Shown here piece by piece: positions 1-7,000 of a DNA stretch of 7,471 bases. Location: NCBI GenBank assembly GCA_029821455.1, contig JALGTI010000233.1, forward strand, positions 1-7,471, written 5' to 3'. The notes beneath the pieces were generated by a model, which had not been told where the DNA came from, searched no databases, and saw only the letters and a list, made by a program, of their open reading frames with translations. Origin of the DNA: Candidatus Zipacnadia bacterium (GTDB taxonomy: Bacteria > Armatimonadota > Zipacnadia > Zipacnadales > Zipacnadaceae). Position 1 is the first letter of the stretch, and each line of letters starts with the position of its first letter. The translations under genes and the position numbers were made by a program.

Positions 1-876
1 TACACCTACAACTACGAGAACAAGCCGACGGTGATCACCTATTCTGATAGCTCCAAGACCACATTCACGTATGACGGGGAGGGCAAGCGGCTGAAGAAGG
101 AGGAAAGCTCAGGGGCAATCAAGTACCTGTATGACCAGGATAAGGTGATCCTGGAGCGGGATGGGGCGGACAACGCCCTGGGCAGCTATACGCATGAGGG
201 CGGGATTCTGTATTATGACCTGATTTCCATGCGGCGGAGCGATGCGAGTTATTATTATCTGTTTGACGGCCTGGGGAGCGTGGCAGAGCTAGTTGACAGC
301 AACGAGAATACGCAAAACACCTATCGCTATGAGGCGTTCGGGCAGGCGAAGTCTTCAAGCGAGAACGTGACCAATCCATATAGGTATGTGGGAGCCTTCG
401 GGGTGCACTGGGACTCCACACCCGCATTGTACTTTATGCAAGCGCGGTACTATATGGCGAGCGTGGGGCGCTTCATCTCCGTGGATCCCTATCATGGCGG
501 CGCACAGAATCCGATGAGCCTGCGCAGATATGTCTACTGTTCGAATAATCCAATACTCTTTGTAGACCCCCGTGGATTAGATTGGTGGCCTCCATGGAAG
601 TGGACTTGGCCTCCTTGGAAACCTTGGAAGCCGCCGAAGCCTGTGAAGCCCAAGCCGTGTCCACCGAAGAAGGAGCGGCCGGCGTGTGAGAAGTGGGCCG
701 CCGGCAATGCAAACTTCTGTGGCGACTGCTGCGATGAGGGCTCAGGTGACTGTCTCTTGAAGCATCCCCCCGGCGACGTTAAGGCAATCGCATGTATACA
801 TGCTGCAGAGGTCTGTAATATCGGCTGTTCGCAGAGCCCACAGCTAGACCCGCGCCTTCCCTTCGTCGGGCTGTGA
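1..876 (+). CDS. RHS/YD-repeat protein, C-terminal part with Trp/Pro/Lys- and Cys-rich variable tip (5' truncated by window edge)
   Basis: The frame is open from base 1, so the GTG at 31 is internal and the real start lies outside the window. The 291 visible codons begin with YD-type repeats (YTYNYENKP, TFTYDGEGKRL). They continue into the RHS core: SYYYLFDGLGS, YRYEAFGQ, then ARYYMASVGRFISVDP (442-489) and the core-closing NNPILFVDPRGL (544-579). RHS family proteins form a hollow shell around a variable C-terminal effector released near this DPxGL boundary (established knowledge). The 98-residue tip (580-873) starts with a Trp/Pro/Lys-rich stretch (about 583-654), followed by a region with nine Cys, including FCGDCC and CNIGC. 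I recognise no toxin family in it. The Cys content suggests disulfides or metal binding outside the cytoplasm (inference). A lipoprotein gene follows after 29 bases. RHS identity is firm; tip function is unknown. Confidence 0.9.
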   Translation, partial: YTYNYENKPTVITYSDSSKTTFTYDGEGKRLKKEESSGAIKYLYDQDKVILERDGADNALGSYTHEGGILYYDLISMRRSDASYYYLFDGLGSVAELVDSNENTQNTYRYEAFGQAKSSSENVTNPYRYVGAFGVHWDSTPALYFMQARYYMASVGRFISVDPYHGGAQNPMSLRRYVYCSNNPILFVDPRGLDWWPPWKWTWPPWKPWKPPKPVKPKPCPPKKERPACEKWAAGNANFCGDCCDEGSGDCLLKHPPGDVKAIACIHAAEVCNIGCSQSPQLDPRLPFVGL

Positions 877-889
877 TTGACCGATAGAC

Positions 890-895
890 GAGGAG
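890..895 (+). promoter_or_regulatory. Ribosome binding site for the propeller lipoprotein gene
   Basis: GAGGAG lies 10 bases before the ATG at 906 and inside the 29-base gap after the RHS stop codon. It supports the chosen start. No promoter is apparent in so short a gap, which favours co-transcription with the RHS gene (inference). Confidence 0.7.
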
Positions 896-905
896 CCTGT
901 CTATT

Positions 906-2141
906 ATGCAAGCAGTCCACCGGACCCCCGAGATAGTGGCGACGCCTGCTGCCGCGGGTGCGCTCGTCGCGCTGTTGCTGTTCGGCGGGTGCCGAAGCGA
1001 CGGGACAATGGTTAGGAGTGCTGTCAGACCGGAGTCACGTGATGATCACGTGGTCACACTCGATACTGGCATGCACGTAGGCGATCTGTCCTGGAATAGA
1101 CGAAGCACCAAACTGGTTGGCGTCGGGTGGTACCAAGAAGGACACCAGCGGGTATCAGTGGGCCGGCGACTACTCGTGATGACGTGTTCAGGTCGCAGTG
1201 AGTTTGTTTCTGTCCGGCACAGCGACTCTAGCCCTGCGTGGAGCCCGGATGGGCGAAGAATTGTATTCGCTCGGCAGCGAGGGGCATTGACGACAGAACA
1301 GTCTAGACTGCTGAAGGAGCCGTCAGGGTCAACCTCCCACGAGGAAATCATGCCTGTGCTAGAGCAAAGCCTCGTGAGTGATCTGTATGTTATGAGCGCC
1401 ACCGGGGCTGATGTTGAACAGCTGACACAGGGCAAGGCCACGCAGACGTTTTCGAACCCACGATGGTCACCCGACGGCAAAAGTATAGGTGCTATAGCAA
1501 TCAATTTTGGGTCTCGGACGAAAGGAATTTGGCTTGGCCCTTCAGTGTGCGGTTCGAACGGAGCATCTTTCCTACCTGTTCCCGATCCAGAGTCGGCGGT
1601 CGGTATTTACTCATTGACCTGGTGCTCTAACGGCCGTCGCATTGCAGTGATAGTGAGTCGTGTTTCGGTCCGGCCCATACAGGTTAAGCGGGTTATGTAC
1701 GTTATTGACATAGATAGTGAGCAGTGGAACAAAGTCGCTGAGAACAGCAACCTGGTCTGGGGTCAAGAGCTCCTTTGGGTGAGGGATTCCGAGGACATCG
1801 TGTTTGCTGCACGCGATAATGCTGGCCTCAGCTTTCAGGCTGTGAACATGAATACGGGAGAGACCAGGGAGGTCCTGCGTGCCAACTCGCCTGCAGGCTA
1901 TGATTTCTATGAGTACAGCTGGCGCCCTGCAGGAAACGCGGTCGCCATTATCGGGTACAGGGATGATGAAAACGGTGCCGCCGCGGACGCCCTGTTTGTG
2001 GAAGAACTTCACAACCACCAACTGGCCAGACTTTTCAGTGGAGGGCGCATCAGTGACGTCACATGGTCTCCTAATGGCGCAGTGATCGCTTTCGTCGAGA
2101 ACGGCAATAGAGTCCATTTTATCTCCGTGGAGGCGCGCTGA
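906..2141 (+). CDS. Probable lipoprotein with seven-repeat WD40-like/TolB-type (PD40) beta-propeller
   Basis: This 411-residue protein has a hydrophobic N terminus ending in LLLFGGC. Cys29 is a plausible lipidation site, although Phe at -3 is not the best lipobox residue. Seven repeats of the form W-S-P-D-G-x-x-I-x-F are visible, with Trp at residues 63, 112, 187, 239, 291, 339 and 387. The clearest are AWSPDGRRIVFA (111-122), RWSPDGKSI (186-194) and TWSPNGAVIAFV (386-397). These are PD40/TolB-like blades; TolB itself has six, so seven would be a complete seven-bladed propeller if each Trp marks a blade. Such propellers generally mediate protein binding at the envelope; no catalytic motif is seen. 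The position directly after an RHS tip is where immunity or partner genes usually sit, so a role as partner of that tip is possible (inference). Base composition looks less GC-rich than the downstream genes. The start is supported by GAGGAG. Confidence 0.85.
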   Translation: MQAVHRTPEIVATPAAAGALVALLLFGGCRSDGTMVRSAVRPESRDDHVVTLDTGMHVGDLSWNRRSTKLVGVGWYQEGHQRVSVGRRLLVMTCSGRSEFVSVRHSDSSPAWSPDGRRIVFARQRGALTTEQSRLLKEPSGSTSHEEIMPVLEQSLVSDLYVMSATGADVEQLTQGKATQTFSNPRWSPDGKSIGAIAINFGSRTKGIWLGPSVCGSNGASFLPVPDPESAVGIYSLTWCSNGRRIAVIVSRVSVRPIQVKRVMYVIDIDSEQWNKVAENSNLVWGQELLWVRDSEDIVFAARDNAGLSFQAVNMNTGETREVLRANSPAGYDFYEYSWRPAGNAVAIIGYRDDENGAAADALFVEELHNHQLARLFSGGRISDVTWSPNGAVIAFVENGNRVHFISVEAR

Positions 2142-2162
2142 TCCAGACACTGGCGCCACCAA

Positions 2163-2309
2163 CGCAGCACCGCGAGCTATTATTACCTGTTCGATGGCTT
2201 GGGGAGCGTGACTGAACTAGTTGACAGCAATCAGGCCACGCAGAACTCGTACCGCTATGAGGCCTTCGGGCAGGTCAAGTCAAGTACGGAGAATGTGACT
2301 AATCCATAA
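2163..2309 (+). pseudogene. RHS core relic, paralogous to 235-380
   Basis: Read in the frame beginning CGC at 2163, this encodes RSTASYYYLFDGLGS, then TELVDSNQATQNSYRYEAFGQ-type sequence, and stops at TAA (2307-2309) right after VTNP. Bases 2163-2308 align without any gap to 235-380 in the RHS gene. By eye I count 32 mismatches in 146 (about 78% identity). 17 mismatches are synonymous and seven of 48 codons change the residue. The intact gene continues YRYVG where this copy has a stop, so the core end (GRFxSxDP, DPxGL) and any tip are missing. There is no good start codon or ribosome binding site. It starts 21 bases after the lipoprotein stop. This resembles the orphan core/tip fragments found downstream of Rhs genes, here degraded. 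Confidence 0.85.
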
Positions 2310-2311
2310 GT

Positions 2312-2452
2312 GTGAACAGCCGCAAGATGGTCACTGAGGAGAACGGGGATGTGGTGACTTGGACGTATGGTACTGGCAATCAACTGACCGGCGAGCAGCG
2401 CAGTGGCGACGATTTCTACCGGGCGCAATGCGGGCATCACAACGTCGCATAG
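2312..2452 (+). pseudogene. Second YD-repeat fragment, frame-shifted relative to the preceding relic
   Basis: The frame starting GTG at 2312 gives 46 codons that include KMVTEENGDVVTWTYGTGNQL, then TGEQRSG, ending at TAG (2450-2452). The TWTYGTGNQLTGEQRSG portion fits the YD repeat pattern (TYTYDAxGxLTxxxxxG) with the usual Asp replaced by Gly. It is in a different frame from the relic ending at 2309. In an intact RHS protein this type of repeat lies N-terminal to the core segment, so the order here (core piece, then repeat piece) is rearranged. After RSGDDFYRA the sequence no longer resembles a YD repeat. It has no ribosome binding site. It is most likely debris from another RHS copy. Confidence 0.7.
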
Positions 2453-2502
2453 GACGTCACTACGCGAGGACTTAACGCGGCAAGTGGGTCGTGAACCTGT
2501 TG

Positions 2503-2586
2503 AAGGGAGCTGGTCGTATGCGCAAAGGCTTTACAGTTGGTGAACTGATGATGGTGGCTCCACAGACCCGACCACCGGGGGCTTGA
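2503..2586 (+). pseudogene. Relic of a prepilin-type N terminus (type IV pilin/pseudopilin-like), with its ribosome binding site
   Basis: ATG at 2518 opens a 22-codon frame starting MRKGFTVGELMMVA and ending at TGA (2584-2586). G4-F5-T6-V7-G8-E9-L10 matches the class III (prepilin peptidase) signal: cleavage after Gly, Phe at +1, Glu at +5. The typical form is MRKGFTLIELLVVIAI. AAGGGAG at 2503-2509 is a good Shine-Dalgarno 8 bases upstream. The hydrophobic helix is cut after about five residues and replaced by PQTRPPGA, so no functional pilin can be made. I read it as the 5' stub of a deleted or interrupted pilin-like gene. The match is short, so chance similarity is not excluded, but motif, start and ribosome binding site together make it plausible. 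Confidence 0.55.
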
Positions 2587-2862
2587 GGGTCGAGACACAG
2601 TAACGCTGCAACGAAACGTCGCTCAGAGCGCCTCTATGCATATAGACTCCGGGCTTAGATCGTCGTCCTGATAGGGAATCCCACACTCCAAGCGCCGGCT
2701 CCGAACTGGCTTCTGCTGGTGAGGGCCGGTTTTGCGCTGTTTGTAGTTCCTCACTTGGAGGTCAAGTGGCGATAGACAGCGAAAACCTCAAAGCCTCAAA
2801 GCTATATGAACAGGGACAGAGAGTAGCCCGCAGTCAGTTAGTCTAACCTCAGGAGGGTCAAT
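2587..2862 (+). promoter_or_regulatory. Gene-free leader with overlapping dyads and a tandem 8-bp repeat upstream of the oxidoreductase
   Basis: No coding sequence is apparent in these 276 bases. AGCGCCGGC (2691-2699) can pair with GCCG (2725-2728) and GCGCT (2734-2738), leaving a GTTTT bulge. CGCTGT (2735-2740) pairs with ACAGCG (2776-2781) and encloses the perfect dyad CACTT (2752-2756)/AAGTG (2764-2768). CCTCAAAG occurs twice back to back at 2786-2801. The two outer stems share bases and are mutually exclusive. These could be operator sites or alternative RNA structures for the downstream gene (inference). I see no convincing -35/-10 pair. Confidence 0.3.
2851..2856 (+). promoter_or_regulatory. 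Strong Shine-Dalgarno of the oxidoreductase gene
   Basis: AGGAGG is a near-ideal ribosome binding site 6 bases before the ATG at 2863, which fixes the start and suggests efficient translation. Confidence 0.85.
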
Positions 2863-3930
2863 ATGTCAGATGAAGTGCGTTTCGGAATCGTCGGACTGGG
2901 GATGGGCCGTAGCCGTGCACAGTTTGCCAAGGACACGCCAGGGGCCTCGCTGACAGCGGTCTGTGACATTTGGGACGAGCGAGGCCGCAGCGCGGAGGAA
3001 GAGCTAGGTGTCCCGTGGATACAGGACTACGATGAGATGCTCGAGCGGGACGATATTGACTGCATCGGGGTGTTCACACCCAGCGGGATGCACGCGGACC
3101 TCGCCAAACGTGCTATCGAGGCCGGCAAGCACACGTTCGTGACCAAACCCATGGACATCCGCCTGGCGCCTTGCGATGCTGTAATTGAGGCTGCAGATGA
3201 AGCCGGCCTGGTGCTCGCCGTTGACTTTGACAGTCGCTACGTCGCGTCTAACCACCGGATCCGGGACGCGCTCCAGGCAGGGGCAATCGGCAAGGTTATT
3301 CTTGGCGATGTGCGGATGAAGTGGTTCCGGGGGCAAGGCTACTACGACTCCGGGATGCCGGAGGGGTGGCGTAGCCGGCTGGAGACCGAAGGCGGGTCGC
3401 TGGCTAACCAGGCGGTGCACTACCTGGACCTGCTCCAATGGTGGCTGGGGCCGGTGGCGTCGGTCTATGGCAACAAGGGGACGTTCACACATAACATCGA
3501 AACCGAGGATGCGACGGTGAGCATATTGCAGTTCAGGTCAGGGGTGATGGCCACATTCCTGACGACCACTTGCAACTTCCCGGACATGGGCACGGCCATT
3601 GAGATCACCGGCACCACGGGCACGCTTGCCTGGAAGGATCAGCAGCTTGTGCTTTTCGAGGCTGCGGAGTTGTCGGGGGACCTTGGTTCAGACGAGGCGG
3701 GGTACGTCCGGCCGGAGTTCGCCGGCGTGCCGGAATCTGTACAGCTGAATCTGGAGGATTTCGCGACGCCCGCCGACCTGCCGGCCAACATCATCGAGGA
3801 CATGGTTGGCGCGATACGTGATGGCAAGCCAGCGCAGTGTGATGGGTACGAGGGACGCAAGACAGTAGAGATTATCGAGGCAGTCTACAAGTCTTCCGAC
3901 ACTGGCCAGCCGGTCAAGATCGCTGAGTGA
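2863..3930 (+). CDS. Gfo/Idh/MocA-family NAD(P)-dependent oxidoreductase
   Basis: This is a complete 355-residue cytoplasmic protein of normal family length with no signal peptide. The N-terminal Rossmann fold begins VRFGIVGLGMGRSR (residues 5-18), with the glycine-rich dinucleotide loop at G11-G13-G15. The acidic end of beta-2 is VCDIWD. The usual EKP motif near residue 95 is T94-K95-P96, keeping Lys and Pro but losing Glu. The C-terminal alpha/beta domain contains EGGSLANQAVHYLDLLQWW, with the family's catalytic-region His at H186 (N182-x3-H186-x2-D189). Family members oxidise or reduce sugars, inositols or related polyols with NAD(P); substrate cannot be read from the sequence. The gene lies 111 bases upstream of a large secreted carbohydrate-active protein on the same strand, so a role in catabolism of the released sugar is likely (inference). 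It is preceded by a strong AGGAGG. Confidence 0.93.
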   Translation: MSDEVRFGIVGLGMGRSRAQFAKDTPGASLTAVCDIWDERGRSAEEELGVPWIQDYDEMLERDDIDCIGVFTPSGMHADLAKRAIEAGKHTFVTKPMDIRLAPCDAVIEAADEAGLVLAVDFDSRYVASNHRIRDALQAGAIGKVILGDVRMKWFRGQGYYDSGMPEGWRSRLETEGGSLANQAVHYLDLLQWWLGPVASVYGNKGTFTHNIETEDATVSILQFRSGVMATFLTTTCNFPDMGTAIEITGTTGTLAWKDQQLVLFEAAELSGDLGSDEAGYVRPEFAGVPESVQLNLEDFATPADLPANIIEDMVGAIRDGKPAQCDGYEGRKTVEIIEAVYKSSDTGQPVKIAE

Positions 3931-3942
3931 TACAGGCAGGAC

Positions 3943-4035
3943 ATGCCCGATAGCACTGTCAAGCCGTTTTACGGCGAGACTGTGTGGGAGGAGATCTCAG
4001 GCGCAGGGGTGCGCCGACGCCGAGATAGGAGATGA
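3943..4035 (+). other. Possible 30-codon ORF or leader between the two sugar genes
   Basis: ATG 3943 to TGA 4033-4035 encodes MPDSTVKPFYGETVWEEISG followed by an Arg-rich tail (GVRRRRDRR-like). Its stop lies six bases before the ATG of the next gene, in the same frame as both neighbours, so translational coupling is possible. The only purine-rich sequence upstream (AGGCAGGA, 3934-3941) is too close to be a good ribosome binding site. Two perfect short hairpins overlap it: GCCGT/ACGGC (3963-3967/3971-3975) and GGCGCA/TGCGCC around GGGG (4000-4015). It could equally be untranslated spacer. I recognise no family. Confidence 0.2.
4027..4031 (+). promoter_or_regulatory. Ribosome binding site of the large secreted protein gene
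   Basis: AGGAG lies 10 bases before ATG 4042. A competing ATG at 4032 overlaps the site and opens an out-of-frame ORF, but 4042 yields a proper signal peptide and a 1083-codon frame, so 4042 is the start. Confidence 0.65.
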
Positions 4036-4041
4036 GCTGCA

Positions 4042-7000
4042 ATGCGACTGTATGCTGTGACCAGTATCGTCTGTCTGTTAGCAGCCGCCACAACGACGTG
4101 GGCCGGCGAGAATCTGTTGCCCAACGGAGGCTTCGAGCAGGGCGAGAAAGCGCCGACTGGGTGGTCGTTCACGGTTTGGTCCCACAAGCCCTCGCGGGGA
4201 TCGTTCGAATGGTCTACCGAAGCGCATTCGGGAGAGCGTGCAGCTCGCCTCGTCGGCATCGAGAATGCCGGCAAGGAGCACGTGAGATGTCTCCTGTACT
4301 CATCTCCGGTCAATATCGAGGCGGGGTTGCTAACCCTCAGGGGCTGGTACAGGACCCAAGGGGATGCTTGGACGCATATTCAGATCTCAGTATATGCCGA
4401 AGAATTTGCTGCCAAACAGTTCAGCACACCTGTACAAGAGACGATCTATCGCTATTTGGATCCGGCCCCGGAATGGTCTCCGTTTGAGTTCGATATCAAC
4501 ATAAAACAGGGAGCCAGGCAGGCCGTCATCACGCTGCGTGCCACCGATATCGGCGAGGTCTACTACGACGACGTTTCCCTCGAGCGAGTGGATGACCCGC
4601 TTGTCTTCCGCATATACCCCGCAGAGTACGGACGGAACAACACGGTACCGCTGGTGCGCGGCACACCCAGCTTCTTCTCGATGCCACTCATCGGCGACCG
4701 ACAGCGCGTCGGTGCCGCGGAACTGGTGCTCGATCTGCCCGAGGGCGTTGGCGGTTTCGGCGTGTCTGAGACTGGCGCCCCGGCGGTATATGCGACGGCG
4801 TGGTATAGGATTGGCTTCGATGTTATCCACGGGGCGCCGGTCGAGCGCGCGGAGGGGCGCTTCTGGCGCTTTCGTATTCCCGTTCATCCGAAGACACTCG
4901 CCTTGATGAGGAAGACCATCTCCAACTGCCGGGTGACCATCTGGGTTGATACCGCAGAGATGCCAGAGCAGGGCATGCTCTTCTGCCGAGCAGTCGTGGA
5001 TGGTGTGGAATATGCGGAGAAGCAGGTCGCAGTCAAGGTTCTGCCATCGCTTGCCGAGGGTCCACGCCCCAGTCAATTCCATAGCCTCTTCTACGATGGG
5101 TTGTTCCTGGGCGATGATGTACCTGAACCCTTATACCCCGCTGTATACGACATGGTCCGCGCGATAGGTGTGGACCATCTACAGGTGTACGGCGATGCAC
5201 AGGGGGAGATAGCCACTACCTTGGGTTGGCGTAGCTACTTGATGGAGCGCATGCGGAAGGATGGGGGGAAGCTGTGGGCTGCGCTCCCCTCCTCCTACGC
5301 CGGCATCTACAAGGGGCGCGGCAGCCCTGATGATGGGCCCTGGGCAACAAGCGCCATCGCGGAGGGGAAGAGCTACTTCGCCAGAGACAATGGTTACTAC
5401 GAGACGATGGCGCCCCACATTGATGGGGTTCTCTGGGACTGGGAACCGTATGGTCCCCAAGAGAACCCGTGCTGGGATGACCCTGCCACCCTGAGGGCGT
5501 TCGCCGAGAAGTCGGGTCTCGATCCGGCCACTGTGACGACAGAACTTGCCCAGGGAGAGCTCCGTGAGGAGTTCCTGCAATTCCGGGCCTGGCAGTTGGG
5601 TGAGTTCATGCGTCTGTGGGCTGCCTATGTCCACGATAAGCGCCCCGACCTCACCATTGCCATTTGCCAGGGGTCCGGTGTACCGATAGGCGATCAAGTT
5701 GATTACCGGGCCTACGATGACATCCCCAACCTCATACACCTGCCCATGATCTACACCAGTGACACGGTGAGCTTCACTGAGAGAGCCGCCAATATGGCGG
5801 CGTACCTGCCCCAGTCAAGAATAATGCCAATGACCAGCACATTCATGATTGTCGGTTCGGGATCGCAGCCGACCAAGAGTCCGCGAACGATATACTTCGA
5901 CTATCTCCACATGGCTCTGCTGGGAGCGTACGGCATCTCACACTGGCCGGACCTGGATAGAGCCATGGACATGGAGTACGTCTGGGAGATATCCCGCGCC
6001 ATGCGCGATATCGGCTCGGTCGAGGGCTTTCTGTTCGGCGGGGCGCGCAATCCCGATGACGTCTCCGTGCGGGTGATGCCGGAGAATGAAGCGCGGATCA
6101 AGACCGCCGGTGGGGAGGTCACCATCGTCTCGCCCCGATGGGATAGGTTCGCCATGTGCTTTTCGTACCGTCTCAAGCAAAGCACGCTGGTGGCTGTATC
6201 CAACATGCACCCAGAGAAGCCGGCCACTGTAGAGGTGCGGATTGCCGGTGCCAGGGGGAGCGGCTGGTTCGCCTACGACCCGGTGACAAGGGCTGCGCTT
6301 CTTCCTGCAAGGGGGAAGACTTGGAAGGGTTCGAAGCTGGCACAGGGGCTACTATATGAGGTCCCGGCCTCGTCGCTCGGTATGCTGGTCATTGGGCGAC
6401 AAGCTCCCGAGGGCGGCTTTGCGGGTGAGACGCGGGTGAGTGAGGTGCGCCGCCGCTTTGAAGCACGCTGTGCCGAGGCCAAGGCTGCCGGGGACATCTC
6501 CACGCTCCGCAGCGGAGACTTGGAGATCAACTGGGAGGATATGGACGGCGACGGCAACGCCGAGATCCGCATTGCCTCCGAGCACCAGGAGTTGGGGCTT
6601 GGTCCTTCGGGGAATCTGTGGTCCTGGAAAGTGCGCGGTCGTGAGCAGGATTTGGTGAGCCGGTTTGATGGCGGGGGCGCTTGTCAGGACCAGTTCTGGT
6701 GGCCGGAAGCCGCCCGCGCGTCCGATGACAAGCAAGGCGAGTATGAGCTTGTCGTACGCGAGATCAAGGGCGGACGCGCCACGGTGGCATTCCGCCGGGC
6801 GCTGTCCCATTGGGCGCTTGGAGGGCTGATTGTTGAGAAAACATATTCCATTACGGAAGGCGCACCGGAGTTCGATGTGCGGGTGACTATCCGCAACGAG
6901 TCCCCGGACGTTCACGAGTTCAGCTACTGGTCGCACAACTGCTTCTCGGTTGGTGGCCTTCCGACGCTTGCGTTTGCGAGCACAGAAGGGGGGCAGCTCT

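Noticed and set aside
534..920. 128-codon minus-strand ORF antisense to the RHS tip
   Set aside because: It is the complement of a well-supported RHS reading frame; its Gly/His-rich sequence simply mirrors the Trp/Pro/Lys codons of the tip and it has no supporting motif.
2151..2158. TGGCGCCA palindrome just before the RHS relic as a recombination or attachment site
   Set aside because: It is a single 8-bp palindrome with no second copy at the other junction; expected by chance in GC-rich DNA.
1611..2162. 183-codon minus-strand ORF antisense to the propeller lipoprotein
   Set aside because: It shadows a frame with seven periodic propeller repeats; no domain or start signal was seen.
4000..4015. 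GGCGCA-GGGG-TGCGCC hairpin as a Rho-independent terminator
   Set aside because: The stem is perfect but no T-run follows, and it lies just upstream of a ribosome binding site in a likely operon.
3928..4035. Stop-codon readthrough from the oxidoreductase into the downstream mini-ORF
   Set aside because: The frame is continuous after TGA 3928-3930, but the oxidoreductase is already of normal family length and no readthrough or selenocysteine element is evident.
4032..4487. 151-codon + strand ORF overlapping the start of the secreted protein gene
   Set aside because: Its ATG overlaps the ribosome binding site region, and its product is Arg/Ser-rich without a signal peptide or domain. The 4042 frame has a signal peptide and a conserved domain opening.
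4387..5082. 231-codon minus-strand ORF inside the secreted protein gene
   Set aside because: It is the complement of the CBM-like and sandwich region; GC-rich codon structure produces long antisense frames and nothing recognisable is encoded.
6352..6936. 194-codon minus-strand ORF inside the secreted protein gene
   Set aside because: It is antisense to the C-terminal domain, has no motifs, and the + strand frame is clearly coding.
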